Assembly: GCF_030688855.1 (NCBI RefSeq)
Contig: NZ_JAUYZK010000003.1
Coordinates: forward strand, 62,001-126,000
DNA from: Helicobacter cappadocius
Lineage (GTDB): Bacteria; Campylobacterota; Campylobacteria; Campylobacterales; Helicobacteraceae
Direction of reading: 5' to 3'
DNA: 64,000 nt
The position numbers and the translations under genes are program-made. Shown here one piece after another: positions 18,368 through 29,273 of this stretch. Within the stretch, counting starts at the first letter, position 1; every line of letters starts with the position of its first letter. Below the pieces are notes generated by a model. It saw nothing but the letters and a program-made list of their open reading frames with translations, had not been told where the DNA came from and did not search any database.

Positions 18368-19200
18368 AAACTCTACTGATACAAACTACAAAAGAGCTCA
18401 TCAATTATAGAAATTCTCTCCCTAATGATTCCATAGTGGGGCTTGTTCCCACTATGGGGGCACTACACAATGGACATAAAAGCCTAATAGAACATTCTCG
18501 AAAAACAGACTCACACACGATTGTGTCTGTTTTTGTAAATCCAACACAATTTGGTCAAAATGAAGACTTCAGTAAATACCCCAGAAATATCGACAAGGAT
18601 TTCAAGCTTTGTGAAGAAAGTGGAGTGGCTGTAGTTTTTGCCCCATCTGCAAATGAAATGTATCTGAAAAATGATGAAATAACACTAAGAGCACCAAAAA
18701 ATATGGGGTATATATATGAAGGATTTATCCGCGAAGGTCATTTTGATGGAGTTTTATCTATTGTGCTAAAACTTCTGCATTTGAGTTTGCCTCATCACGC
18801 CTATTTTGGGCAAAAAGATGCTCAACAGCTCTTAATTGTCAAAAGACTAGTGCAAGATACTTTTTTGCCAACTAAAATTATTCCCTGCCCCACACAAAGA
18901 GATCCTGATGGTTTGGCAATGAGCTCCCGAAATATCTACTTAAGCGATCTACAGAGAAAAGAGGCGCTTAAAATTCCTGCTGGACTTTCAAGAATTGCTA
19001 AAGCCATTAAAGAAGGTGAAACAAAAACCTCTATACTCATAGAGTTGGCTAAAATAGAACTTACGAATTTAGATGTACAATATTTGGATATTTGCGACTA
19101 CAATCTTAATTCCATCACCCATATACAAAAAGATTCAAGCATTGCACTTATTGCTGCAAAAGTAGGACAAACAAGATTGTTGGATAATTTATGGATATAA
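18364..19200 (+). CDS. panC: Pantothenate synthetase
   Basis: Joins pantoate and beta-alanine with ATP to form pantothenate, the coenzyme A precursor. The 278 residues contain the nucleotidyl-transferase motifs VGLVPTMGALHNGHKSLIEHS near 26-46, VSVFVNPTQFGQNEDFSKYPR near 55-76, YFGQKDAQQLLIVKRLV near 145-161 and MSSRNIYLS near 183-191. The end overlaps the outer membrane protein frame that follows. In H. pylori pyrF and panC are also neighbours. Confidence 0.95.
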   Translation: MKTLLIQTTKELINYRNSLPNDSIVGLVPTMGALHNGHKSLIEHSRKTDSHTIVSVFVNPTQFGQNEDFSKYPRNIDKDFKLCEESGVAVVFAPSANEMYLKNDEITLRAPKNMGYIYEGFIREGHFDGVLSIVLKLLHLSLPHHAYFGQKDAQQLLIVKRLVQDTFLPTKIIPCPTQRDPDGLAMSSRNIYLSDLQRKEALKIPAGLSRIAKAIKEGETKTSILIELAKIELTNLDVQYLDICDYNLNSITHIQKDSSIALIAAKVGQTRLLDNLWI

Positions 19201-19211
19201 AAAGGACCAAA

Positions 19212-20417
19212 GTGAAAAACTTGATAAAAATAATACCTCTTTTAATATTTGGATCCAGTCCTATTTTGGCATATGATAGTATTGATGAAGCACTTAAAAA
19301 TGGGGTCTCTAAAGGTGATGTGATCTTTTATGGAGATTATCAAGGTCTCAACAAAGGTGATGCCACTATCTTAACGCCAAATAATATTGCTACATATAGT
19401 TATCTAGGAAATACTGGATATCTACAAGGAAGCGTCGGATTAAGCTACACATCTGGATTTTATAAATATATTCGTGCTGCAATTGGCTTTAGAGCAGGTA
19501 CATCTTTTTGGAATGTGCATAAAAATATCATCACCCCTTATGGAAAAGGAGATTCCTCAAAAGATTTTTTTATTCAAAATCAAGCCACATTAGCTGAATC
19601 ATTTTTTGAATATTTTGACGGGGATACAAATATCAAAGCCGGAAGATTCACTATTCCAAATGAATGGATCAACACGATGAGTGATGGTATCTGGATACGC
19701 AACCGTTCTATTGAAAATTTAATGCTTGAAGGGTTTTGGGCACATGATTATGGGCGAGTAGCATACTATCAGATGACCTCATTTGAAAAAATCAACCCAT
19801 ATTCTAATTTCGGATTACTCAATCTGACTGCTAAATACTATATCACAGAAACATTCACTATCAAAGCATATACATTTTTCACACCAAAAATATTCACTGC
19901 ATTAGGGGCAAGTCTTGATGGACGTTTTAATATTTCAGATTTTTTTATTGGAGGGAATCTTGGATATGCTTATAGTTTTGAAGGCAAACCCATCTATAGT
20001 GGCTATGTTCACAATGCCTCAGCCATAAATGCAAAGATTTTTTTTGGTATGAAATATTTTGAAATTGCTGGAGGCTATATTCATACGAGCAAAGATTCAG
20101 GTTGGGGAAATCTAGGAATTATGGGGGATAGTATTGATCCATTTTTTGTATGGGGCGGTAGAGCTGTAAAAACACAACCTAATGCAAATCTAATCTATGG
20201 AAGCATCAGTGCAAATGTACAAAAATTCAAATTTTCACTTACCTATGGTAGCACTTCTTATGGTGTATCTTCAAGACAAAATGAAATTGATTTTTCTACA
20301 GAAATAGGCTTTACAAACAATGTTTTTGGGATATTAAATGTTCTCAATACTCACAAAGATGCTACCAATATTCCAAATACAACACAGATAAATGGAGGAA
20401 TTAGACTTTCTTTTTAA
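19212..20417 (+). CDS. Hof-type Helicobacter outer membrane porin
   Basis: A beta-rich outer membrane protein of about 401 residues resembling the Helicobacter Hof family and OprD-like porins. The GTG at 19212 is the likely start: AAAGGA at 19201-19206 precedes it and it yields a clean signal peptide KNLIKIIPLLIFGSSPILA. The longer ATG at 19191, inside panC, lacks a ribosome binding site. The mature part has alternating aromatic strands, Gly-rich turns, the segment NIKAGRFTIPNEWINTMSDGIWIRNRSIENL near 150, and a terminal GGIRLSF suited to BAM recognition. The substrate is unknown. It ends the dedA-pyrF-panC group. Confidence 0.75.
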   Translation: MKNLIKIIPLLIFGSSPILAYDSIDEALKNGVSKGDVIFYGDYQGLNKGDATILTPNNIATYSYLGNTGYLQGSVGLSYTSGFYKYIRAAIGFRAGTSFWNVHKNIITPYGKGDSSKDFFIQNQATLAESFFEYFDGDTNIKAGRFTIPNEWINTMSDGIWIRNRSIENLMLEGFWAHDYGRVAYYQMTSFEKINPYSNFGLLNLTAKYYITETFTIKAYTFFTPKIFTALGASLDGRFNISDFFIGGNLGYAYSFEGKPIYSGYVHNASAINAKIFFGMKYFEIAGGYIHTSKDSGWGNLGIMGDSIDPFFVWGGRAVKTQPNANLIYGSISANVQKFKFSLTYGSTSYGVSSRQNEIDFSTEIGFTNNVFGILNVLNTHKDATNIPNTTQINGGIRLSF

Positions 20418-20454
20418 TCTTCTTATTTCTAAAAAATATGATTTAAAATATTTT

Positions 20455-20473
20455 TATAATAATAATTAATATT
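20455..20473 (+). promoter_or_regulatory. Candidate Fur box upstream of feoB
   Basis: The bases match the 19-base Fur consensus at 14 positions, with mismatches at the ends and centre. The region is very AT-rich, so chance similarity is a real concern, but it lies 40 bases before the preferred feoB start and feoB is Fur-repressed in many bacteria including H. pylori. Confidence 0.4.
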
Positions 20474-20513
20474 ATTTATGTATAATTTAAAAAATCAATA
20501 TTTTGAGAGAAAT

Positions 20514-22688
20514 ATGCAAGAAATTATCGTAGCCTTAGTAGGACAACCAAATGTAGGGAAAAGTTCCCTAATCAATAGCATCAGTGGTGCTCACCTTAAA
20601 GTTGGAAATTTTACAGGAGTAACTGTAGAAAAAGCCGAAGCTTCGCTGTTTTATAACGATACTAAAATCACCATCATCGATCTACCCGGTACTTATTCTC
20701 TCAATGATTTTACAATGGAAGAAAAAGTGACTAAGGACTTCCTAGAAAAAGAGTCTTATGACATCATCTTAAATGTTGTTGATTCTACAAATTTGGAACG
20801 AAATCTAGCTTTGAGTGCTCAAGTCTTGGAAAAAAATAGAAAAACTCTCATTGCACTAAATATGTGGGATGAAGCACAAAAAGAAAATATTTCAATTGAT
20901 GATAAACTCCTCTCAGAAATATTGGGCGTACAATGTATTCCCACCTCTGCAAACAAAAATCTCAATATTTCACTACTAATAAAATCCATAGTAGAACTTT
21001 ATGAAAATAAATTCATACCTCCTAAAAGAATATATGCTGATTTTATAGAATCTCAAATTCAAGTTCTATCAGATTTTTTAGATCAAAAATCTTATCCGGA
21101 AATATCAGCTTTTATCAAATCATATCAAACCACAGAAACTATCTCTTTTCGAGAAATATCCATAATGCTCCTATCGCAACAAACAAAAATTTACTCATAT
21201 TTACACGATAAAGCCTGTTGGCTAGAAATTTCAAAGACACTAGAACACTGCATTCAAAATCTATACAAATTTTCCAAAGAATCCAATATCCAAAATATTT
21301 TCATTTCCGACGCCCTATCATTTGGTAGAGGAGCAGCACAAGAAGTTCTCTCTAGACCAAATAAATCACTCCATCAAACTCAAAAAATCGATGCGATTAT
21401 GCTTAATAAATATTTAGGATTACCTATTTTTCTAATTTTAATGTTTATTGTATTTGATATGACTTTTTTAATTGGTGGAATACTCCAGGATTGGGCACAA
21501 AACGGTATTGATATGCTTGGAGTGATGGCAAAAACATTTATCACAAATGAAGATTTTGCTTCACTCATAGGAGATGGTATCATCGGGGGCGTGGGTGCTG
21601 TATTATCCTTTTTACCACTTATTATTATTTTATATTTTGGAATATCTTTGCTTGAATCTACTGGATATATGTCTCGCGTTGCTTTTTTGCTTGATGGGAT
21701 TTTTCATAAATTTGGACTTCATGGCAAAAGTTTTATTCCTCTTGTAACTGGGTTTGGCTGTTCTGTTCCTGCATATATGGCCACACGAACCCTACAAAAC
21801 AAAAATGAGCGGTTGATTACCTTATTTGTTATTGGTTTTATGAGTTGCAGTGCAAGATTGCCTATTTATGTGCTATTTGTAGGGGCATTTTTTTCTGACA
21901 AATATGCAGGAATGGCACTTTTTGGAATCTATATATTGGGAGCTTTAGTAGCTTTACTGATGGCAAAATTTCTCAAACTCAGTGTTTTTAGCGGAAAAAA
22001 TGAACCTTTTGTGATGGAGATGCCAAAATACAGGCTCCCTAGCTGGAGGATTATTTGGTTTAGCATCTACACAAAGGTGCTAATGTATATCAAAAAGGCC
22101 GCTACATTTATTTTTTTAGGATCAATGATTATATGGTTTGCATCTCATTATCCAAAAAATCCAGAATTGCATCAAGCTTATGAGAAAAAAATCATAGCTG
22201 TTCAAAATAATAAAAATATTTCCAAAGAAACAAAAACAAAAGATATTGAAGAACTCAAAAACGAGCTTGAAGAACTATCTCTTCAACAAAGTTACTCTGG
22301 GTATATTGGGATAGCTCTCAAACCCATTTTTGCACCTATGAATTTTGATTGGAGACTTTCAATTTCAATTATCACTGGATTTGCAGCAAAAGAAATGATT
22401 GTTTCAACATTAGGAGTACTTTATTCATTAGGAGATTCTGCTGCAGAGGATTCAGAAGGACTTAGAAATGCTCTAAAAGCAAATATTAGTATGCCAACAG
22501 CCATCGCATTTATTATTTTTATAATGTTTTATATTCCTTGTTTTGCAGCTACAATATCCTTTGGAAAGGAAGCTGGAGGAATTAAGTTTGTTTTTTATCT
22601 GTTTATTTTTACTACTGTTGTAGCTTATATTTTTTCACTCATTGGATTTTATGTAGCCAAATATTTGAGTTTGTTTTTCTTTTCTTAA
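20514..22688 (+). CDS. feoB: Ferrous iron transporter FeoB
   Basis: GTP-dependent inner-membrane importer of Fe(II). A cytoplasmic G domain occupies about residues 1-170 with GQPNVGKSS, DLPGTYSL and ALNMWDEA, then a linker, and from about 300 the membrane domain with two Gate motifs, one containing FGCSVPAYMATRTL near 425. A Lys/Glu-rich loop near 560-600 interrupts the second half. I use the ATG at 20514, preceded by GAGAG, because proteins of the family begin just before VALVGQPNVGKS; an upstream in-frame ATG at 20478 adds 12 atypical residues. No feoA is adjacent. The length of 724 residues is normal. Confidence 0.94.
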   Translation: MQEIIVALVGQPNVGKSSLINSISGAHLKVGNFTGVTVEKAEASLFYNDTKITIIDLPGTYSLNDFTMEEKVTKDFLEKESYDIILNVVDSTNLERNLALSAQVLEKNRKTLIALNMWDEAQKENISIDDKLLSEILGVQCIPTSANKNLNISLLIKSIVELYENKFIPPKRIYADFIESQIQVLSDFLDQKSYPEISAFIKSYQTTETISFREISIMLLSQQTKIYSYLHDKACWLEISKTLEHCIQNLYKFSKESNIQNIFISDALSFGRGAAQEVLSRPNKSLHQTQKIDAIMLNKYLGLPIFLILMFIVFDMTFLIGGILQDWAQNGIDMLGVMAKTFITNEDFASLIGDGIIGGVGAVLSFLPLIIILYFGISLLESTGYMSRVAFLLDGIFHKFGLHGKSFIPLVTGFGCSVPAYMATRTLQNKNERLITLFVIGFMSCSARLPIYVLFVGAFFSDKYAGMALFGIYILGALVALLMAKFLKLSVFSGKNEPFVMEMPKYRLPSWRIIWFSIYTKVLMYIKKAATFIFLGSMIIWFASHYPKNPELHQAYEKKIIAVQNNKNISKETKTKDIEELKNELEELSLQQSYSGYIGIALKPIFAPMNFDWRLSISIITGFAAKEMIVSTLGVLYSLGDSAAEDSEGLRNALKANISMPTAIAFIIFIMFYIPCFAATISFGKEAGGIKFVFYLFIFTTVVAYIFSLIGFYVAKYLSLFFFS

Positions 22689-22829
22689 AAATCCCAAAAG
22701 ATAAAAGCATCAATAGAAGAAAATTTCAAACTCAATTTTACTCTTGATATTTCTTCAAATATAGATCATCTTTCTGCTTCCAGAGCCTTATCAAGTATTA
22801 CTAGAGATTTCAAAACCCCAAAATTCTAA
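22689..22829 (+). pseudogene. Coding-like remnant after feoB
   Basis: Directly after the feoB stop and in the same frame, 46 codons are open to a TAA at 22827-22829 with a protein-like composition (for example ASIEENFKLNFTLDISSNID). FeoB itself ends in a normal hydrophobic tail, so this is not a lost extension. No start codon with a ribosome binding site is visible. The family is not recognised. The remaining bases to 22956 hold the kgtP promoter region. Confidence 0.3.
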
Positions 22830-22956
22830 TAATGTTACCTCTAGTAAAAACTCTGCTCAAAAAAAATACTAGGTCATATCAACTTTACGCACCCACAAAT
22901 ATTTTTATGAGATAATCACACACTAAACAAACAATTCAATCAAACGAAAGGCCTTT

Positions 22957-24219
22957 ATGGAATCAAAAACTATCACCAAAAAACAAAAAATCACCTCTAT
23001 TATTGCCGCTTCTTCTGGGAATCTTGTAGAATGGTATGATTTTTATATCTATGCTTTTACTGCTCATTATTTTGCTCATCTTTTTTCTTCTTCAGGTAAT
23101 CCCACAGTAGAACTCTTTAGTGCTTATGCTGTATTTGCGCTTGGATTTTTGATGAGACCTATTGGAAGCTGGTTATTTGGATCTTTGGCAGATAAGATCG
23201 GTCGTAAAAAATCAATGGTTTATTCGGTTGTTTTGATGGCAATAGGATCTTTTTTAATAGCTATTTTGCCCACTAAGGACACAGTAGGAGATTTTGCCAT
23301 TATTTTTTTACTCATTGCTAGAATGATTCAAGGGCTAAGTGTAGGAGGGGAATATGGAATTGCTGCAACTTATCTCTCTGAGCTTGGAAGCAGGGGAAAC
23401 AGGGGATTTTATTCATCCTTTCAATATGTAACACTCATCGGCGGACAGCTTCTTGCAGTTTTTTCAGCCGTAATAATGGAGACTTTCTTTACAGAGCAAG
23501 AGTTGGGTTCATACGCTTGGAGAATATTATTCGTCGTGGGTGGAATTTTGGCTTTATTATCATTATTGGCTAGAAAAAAAATGCACGATACTACTGAAAA
23601 TATTAAAACACATAAAGATAGAGGTTCTTTAAAAGAATTATTTAAATACAAAAAATCACTCTTGATGGTTTTAGGTTTTACAGCTGCTGGTTCTTTGTGC
23701 TTTTATACCTTCACGGTTTACACCAAAACATTCATGATAAATACTGCTGGAATAGCCTCTCAGACTTCCAATTATATTATGCTAGGTGCTTTGTTTTGCT
23801 ATGTGATTTTTCAGCCTATTTTTGGGGCTATTGGGGATAAGGTAGGACGAAAAAACCTATTGAGAGCTTTTTGTATCTTAGGAATTATATGCACCTACCC
23901 CTTAATGGTCGCACTAGGTCATATCAATAGTGCAATGATGGGATTTTTTATCATCACATTGTTTTTAGCGATACTTAGCCTATATACCTCTGTAGCTGGT
24001 ATCTTAAAAGCCGAACTTTTTCCTATACATATTCGTGCATTAGGTACGGGATTGTCATATGCAATTGCTAATACAATTTTTGGAGGAACTGCTCCAATGT
24101 TGGCATTGAAGTTTAAAGAAGTAGGATTTGAAAATGGATTTTTTATCTATATAGTCATTATGCTTATCATTGCACTTGTTGTTGCTTGGATAATGCCATC
24201 AAAAACAGAATTAGATTGA
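22957..24219 (+). CDS. kgtP: MHS-family major facilitator, probably 2-oxoglutarate permease KgtP
   Basis: A 420-residue proton symporter with 12 predicted helices. The metabolite:H+ symporter branch is shown by SSGNLVEWYDFYIYAF near 20-35, FLMRPIGSWLFGSLADKIGRKKSM near 69-92 and RMIQGLSVGGEYGIAATYLSE near 127-147. KgtP (HP1091) is the nearest by overall look, and 2-oxoglutarate is the inferred substrate; other MHS substrates such as citrate, proline or shikimate cannot be excluded. The stop codon lies within the hairpin at 24205-24230, and the gene converges on the minus-strand dnaG pair. Confidence 0.8.
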   Translation: MESKTITKKQKITSIIAASSGNLVEWYDFYIYAFTAHYFAHLFSSSGNPTVELFSAYAVFALGFLMRPIGSWLFGSLADKIGRKKSMVYSVVLMAIGSFLIAILPTKDTVGDFAIIFLLIARMIQGLSVGGEYGIAATYLSELGSRGNRGFYSSFQYVTLIGGQLLAVFSAVIMETFFTEQELGSYAWRILFVVGGILALLSLLARKKMHDTTENIKTHKDRGSLKELFKYKKSLLMVLGFTAAGSLCFYTFTVYTKTFMINTAGIASQTSNYIMLGALFCYVIFQPIFGAIGDKVGRKNLLRAFCILGIICTYPLMVALGHINSAMMGFFIITLFLAILSLYTSVAGILKAELFPIHIRALGTGLSYAIANTIFGGTAPMLALKFKEVGFENGFFIYIVIMLIIALVVAWIMPSKTELD

Positions 24220-24230
24220 TCTAATTCTGT
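24205..24230 (-). terminator. Intrinsic terminator between convergent genes
   Basis: A perfect 12-base inverted repeat (ACAGAATTAGAT and ATCTAATTCTGT) has a 2-base centre. Read on the minus strand it is followed by TTTTT, so it ends the dnaG and thiouridylase-like transcript 17 bases past its last stop codon. On the plus strand the T-run is poor, but the hairpin covers the kgtP stop codon and may also stop that transcript. Confidence 0.75.
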
Positions 24231-24246
24231 TGTGAAATTTCTAAGA

Positions 24247-25296
24247 CTATTTTAAAAACAAAAATTTTCTGATCTCTTCTTTATCATAAGGGAAAAGTTC
24301 CTTTTCCTCCTCTCCAATCTTAACCCGATAGCTTTGAGAAATTTCACTCTTTCCATAACTAAGAGTAATTCTTCCTGCTAAAATTCTATCTTCTTGGCTT
24401 GCAGATTTTTCAACTAGCCCAATGGGTCCCACACAATCAAGAAGCTCTATTTTGTCCATCAGTGGATGAGGATTATCTAGTTTATGATTTTCTTCATCAT
24501 TCCTAGCAATCACACATCTAGCACCATTTTCCAAAACCATATAACGACCAATTTTTACCATAGTGCTATCTTCTATCACCATTTTCCGATGAGAGCTAAG
24601 ATCTTTGAGTTTTAAACTCACACTCGTGTCAGTAAGAAGACATCCTCCGCCAGGCTTTTCGTAATATTTCCAACCGAATTGCTCCACCATAGATAACTGC
24701 GTGTTGCGCCCTCTGCCACTAACATCTAACAATCTCTCTCTATCCACCCAACCTGCCTTTTCAGGAAAAGTAGGTTCCAAAAGCTTCGCACTCATTGGTC
24801 TTAAAATAAGCTCATCAAGAAAAGAAGGTTTTGAAGTATCACTCCCATCGCGACTCACAACAGTATCAAATGCACTATTTTTACCTATCTCTCTTATGAT
24901 TTTTTTGACTTGATCAAGAGCTTCCCTTCTTTGACTCTTAGGTCTTTGACCAATCACTTCTCCGCTGATAACAAAATCAGCATTGAGTTCAAGTAATTTA
25001 TAAAACGCGTGAGTAAACATATTGGCGTGACAATCAATGCAAGGGTTAAAAAATTTTCCATAGCCATATTTTGGAGTAAAAAGTATTTCGTTAAAAAACT
25101 GCTCTCTAATATCACAAACCTTTAGCTCAACACCGACTTGAGCGGTTGCATTTTTGAGATATTCAAGCTTGTCACGGTTTGCTCCAAAACCAATATTAAA
25201 ATGAAGTGCTATAACTTCAATCCCTTGATCTTTGAGCAACTTCATACTGATCATGCTATCGAGCCCACCGCTAAATAATGCTAATGCTTTTTTCAT
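24247..25296 (-). CDS. MnmA/ThiI-like PP-loop tRNA thiolation-type protein (HP0013-like)
   Basis: A 349-residue PP-loop ATP pyrophosphatase. SGGLDSMISMKLLKDQGI at 9-26 is the ATP-binding PP-loop, NPCIDCHANMF near 84-94 supplies a CxxC, and a second Cys region PGGGCLLTD lies near 216-224. The fold resembles MnmA-type tRNA 2-thiouridylases but differs from housekeeping MnmA. The exact substrate is unknown; H. pylori HP0013, next to dnaG (HP0012), is the syntenic match. Its start overlaps the dnaG stop by four bases, so the two are co-translated. Confidence 0.75.
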   Translation of the reverse strand: MKKALALFSGGLDSMISMKLLKDQGIEVIALHFNIGFGANRDKLEYLKNATAQVGVELKVCDIREQFFNEILFTPKYGYGKFFNPCIDCHANMFTHAFYKLLELNADFVISGEVIGQRPKSQRREALDQVKKIIREIGKNSAFDTVVSRDGSDTSKPSFLDELILRPMSAKLLEPTFPEKAGWVDRERLLDVSGRGRNTQLSMVEQFGWKYYEKPGGGCLLTDTSVSLKLKDLSSHRKMVIEDSTMVKIGRYMVLENGARCVIARNDEENHKLDNPHPLMDKIELLDCVGPIGLVEKSASQEDRILAGRITLSYGKSEISQSYRVKIGEEEKELFPYDKEEIRKFLFLK

Positions 25297-26948
25297 ATTC
25301 CTATCAATTCTCCTTTTCGTAATCTGATAATATTGTTTTTTATCTGTCTAATTCTGAAGCTTTTTTCTTGAAAATTCAAATCAGAATCAGCTATGATTTT
25401 TTCAAGTTGGTTTTGATTGTATTTCAAAATCAGCATCACTAACTCATCTTTAAATCCCCCTTTATGCAAAAGCAATTCTTCATTGATCTCTATTCCAATC
25501 AATCCCTCATCTTCAAAATCCCCTCTACATAAAGCACAAAATTCTTTTCTCTTGTATTGAAAAACTCGCTCATCAATGTATTCAATCGCCATATCAAGCA
25601 AAGACTTATCCTCTAAAATATATTTTATAATAAGACTTTCTAACCCATCATATGAATTCGTCTTATTTCTAAGGGGTGTTGTCGCTTTTGGATAAATCTT
25701 TGAACTACCCTTATAACTAGGAACAATAAGATTCAAAGGAATTTTCAGTATTCTAGCAACAAAATCCCTGTATTCCTCTTGTAGAAGCGGAGAAAGTGTG
25801 TGTAAAAAATCCGATGATTCTTTGAGAGCCTTTTCTTTTGCCAAAGGATCAGAAAGATCATATTTCAGAGAAATTTGCTTAAAAACGAATTCCACAAAAG
25901 GTATAGGTGAAGAAAACAACCTTTCTAACTCATCTGTCTTTTTTTGAAATACCATATCAGCAGGATCTAGTCCTCCTTCAAAGATAACCACACCCCCAGC
26001 TCTACTATCTTTTGCCAACATAGCAGATGCCCGAAAAGCAGATTTTATTCCTGCAGCATCTCCATCATAGCTCAAAATAACCTTAGGGTTCCCTTTATTC
26101 AAAATTGGCAAATGATCTTGCGTGAGTGCTGTTCCAAGTGTAGCCACTGCGGTATTAAATCCAGCCTGATGTAGCATAATCACATCCAAATATCCTTCTG
26201 TAACAATCACCTGTTCATATTTATAAATATATTCTTTGGCGATGTGGTAACCATATAAAAGCTTAGACTTATTAAACTGCGAAGTTTGGGGTGAATTGAG
26301 ATATTTTGGTAGATTGTCTTTAGTTGTTCTACCTCCAAATCCCACAATTTTTCCAGCAGGAGAATGAATAGGAAACATAATTCTCTCAGCAAATCTCACA
26401 TATGTACGTGCACTATCTTCGCCAAGTACGCCTAATTCAATCAATTTTTTTTTATCCATACCCTCTTGTTCAACAAACCTCAAAGTCTCAAAGCTAGGGC
26501 CACAAAATCCAAGCCCAAATTTTTCTATAGAAGATGTACTTACTCCTCTTTTATAAAGATAATCTCTATATTCAGTAAGCTCCATCAAACGCTTTTGATA
26601 AAATTTAGCGACTTTTTCAAGGGACTTAAAATCATCTTTTTTGGGGATGCTATTTTTTTCGTATTCAAGGGTAAAATTACACAAATCCGCTATTTTTTCA
26701 ACAGCTTCAACAAAATTCAGCTTTTCATATTCCATCACAAATTTTATTGCATCCCCTCCAACTCCACATCCATAACAGTGATAAAGACCTTTTGAACCAT
26801 TTACCATAAAACTTGGAGTTTTTTCATCATGAAATGGGCAACAAGCAGTAAAATTACTACCTGATTTCCTAAGATCTACATAGCTACCTACGATATCCAC
26901 AATATCTATGGTTGCCTTGAGAGCTTCTATGGAAGTCTGAGTAATCAT
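25293..26948 (-). CDS. dnaG: DNA primase
   Basis: Makes RNA primers at the replication fork and is recruited by the DnaB helicase. It has the N-terminal CHC2 zinc finger (CCPFHDEK and YHCYGCGVGGDAI, residues 36-65), the TOPRIM catalytic domain with VIVTEGYLDVIML near 243-255 and LSYDGDAAG near 292-300, and a C-terminal helicase-interaction helical domain from about 430. The length of 551 residues is normal. A ribosome binding site AAGGGGATGA precedes the ATG. Confidence 0.95.
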   Translation of the reverse strand: MITQTSIEALKATIDIVDIVGSYVDLRKSGSNFTACCPFHDEKTPSFMVNGSKGLYHCYGCGVGGDAIKFVMEYEKLNFVEAVEKIADLCNFTLEYEKNSIPKKDDFKSLEKVAKFYQKRLMELTEYRDYLYKRGVSTSSIEKFGLGFCGPSFETLRFVEQEGMDKKKLIELGVLGEDSARTYVRFAERIMFPIHSPAGKIVGFGGRTTKDNLPKYLNSPQTSQFNKSKLLYGYHIAKEYIYKYEQVIVTEGYLDVIMLHQAGFNTAVATLGTALTQDHLPILNKGNPKVILSYDGDAAGIKSAFRASAMLAKDSRAGGVVIFEGGLDPADMVFQKKTDELERLFSSPIPFVEFVFKQISLKYDLSDPLAKEKALKESSDFLHTLSPLLQEEYRDFVARILKIPLNLIVPSYKGSSKIYPKATTPLRNKTNSYDGLESLIIKYILEDKSLLDMAIEYIDERVFQYKRKEFCALCRGDFEDEGLIGIEINEELLLHKGGFKDELVMLILKYNQNQLEKIIADSDLNFQEKSFRIRQIKNNIIRLRKGELIGI

Positions 26949-27113
26949 TCATCCCCTTTCTAAATCTTTATATCATAATTCTATCAAAAATTATTATTTC
27001 AACCCTTAACAATAATAGTTTTAGTGCTATTTTTTCGAAAAGTTATGTATAATACATATACTAATATTTAGTCTATATGACTAATATATTTTGATATATT
27101 TATTATAAATATA

Positions 27114-27142
27114 TTGACTTGTTTATCAAAATATATTATAAT
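27114..27142 (+). promoter_or_regulatory. Consensus sigma-70-type promoter for groESL
   Basis: TTGACT (27114-27119) and TATAAT (27137-27142) are separated by exactly 17 bases. This is the best promoter seen in the window. The predicted start point falls near 27148, inside the CIRCE-like repeat, giving a 5' leader of about 50 bases. Confidence 0.85.
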
Positions 27143-27145
27143 TGT

Positions 27146-27168
27146 GGCACTTAAATTTTTTAAGTGCC
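27146..27168 (+). promoter_or_regulatory. CIRCE-like HrcA operator of groESL
   Basis: Inverted arms GGCACTT and AAGTGCC are separated by exactly 9 bases, the spacing of CIRCE (AGCACTC-N9-GAGTGCT at the core). Five central bases of each arm agree with the consensus. It lies across the predicted transcription start, where HrcA binding would block initiation and heat would relieve it. hrcA is not in the window. Confidence 0.75.
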
Positions 27169-27198
27169 AATTTTATAAATAACTTGCAAGGAGATACA

Positions 27199-27474
27199 AT
27201 GAAGTTCAAGCCACTAGGTGAAAGAATTTTGGTTGAAAGACTAGAAGAAGAGAGCAAAACAAGCTCTGGAATCATTATTCCTGATAATGCAAAGGAAAAA
27301 CCACTAATGGGTAATGTAAAAGCAATCAGCAAAAAAATTTCTGAAGAATGCAAATGTATAAAAGAAGGCGACACCATCGTTTTTGGTAAATACAAAGGCA
27401 CAGAGATCAAGCTTGATAATAAAGAATATATTGTTTTAGAACTAGAAGATGTTCTAGGTGTTTTAAGTAAATAA
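27199..27474 (+). CDS. groES: Co-chaperonin GroES
   Basis: Heptameric lid of the GroEL chamber. The 91 residues start [16 protein letters not shown], with the mobile-loop region [20 protein letters not shown] near 17-36 and ending [19 protein letters not shown] lies before the ATG at 27199; an upstream in-frame ATG at 27142 would add 19 unlikely residues and start inside the promoter. H. pylori HspA carries about 27 extra residues rich in His and Cys that bind nickel; they are absent here. groEL follows after 18 bases. Confidence 0.96.
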   Translation: MKFKPLGERILVERLEEESKTSSGIIIPDNAKEKPLMGNVKAISKKISEECKCIKEGDTIVFGKYKGTEIKLDNKEYIVLELEDVLGVLSK

Positions 27475-27489
27475 TTACATAAGGAGTAA

Positions 27490-29133
<1,644 letters not shown>

Positions 29134-29159
29134 CTCCCTCTACTTTTCCCATCTTCTTA

Positions 29160-29186
29160 TAGAGATTGCCTTTTAGGTAGTCTCTA
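29160..29186 (+). terminator. Hairpin after groEL
   Basis: TAGAGATTGCCT pairs with AGGTAGTCTCTA (two G-T pairs) across a 3-base loop, 27 bases past the groEL stop. No clear T-run follows, so termination may need help from Rho or be leaky. Confidence 0.5.
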
Positions 29187-29273
29187 CACTTCAATACTTC
29201 AAAATCGCTCTCATTAAAGTCTATTTTCTATAATCTTCAAACTTCTAAAAGCAAATAATTAAGAATATCTTAA

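Noticed and set aside
27142-27198. N-terminal extension of GroES from an upstream ATG
   Set aside because: Lies within the promoter and operator; the family starts at MKFKPLGER and AAGGAG precedes 27199.
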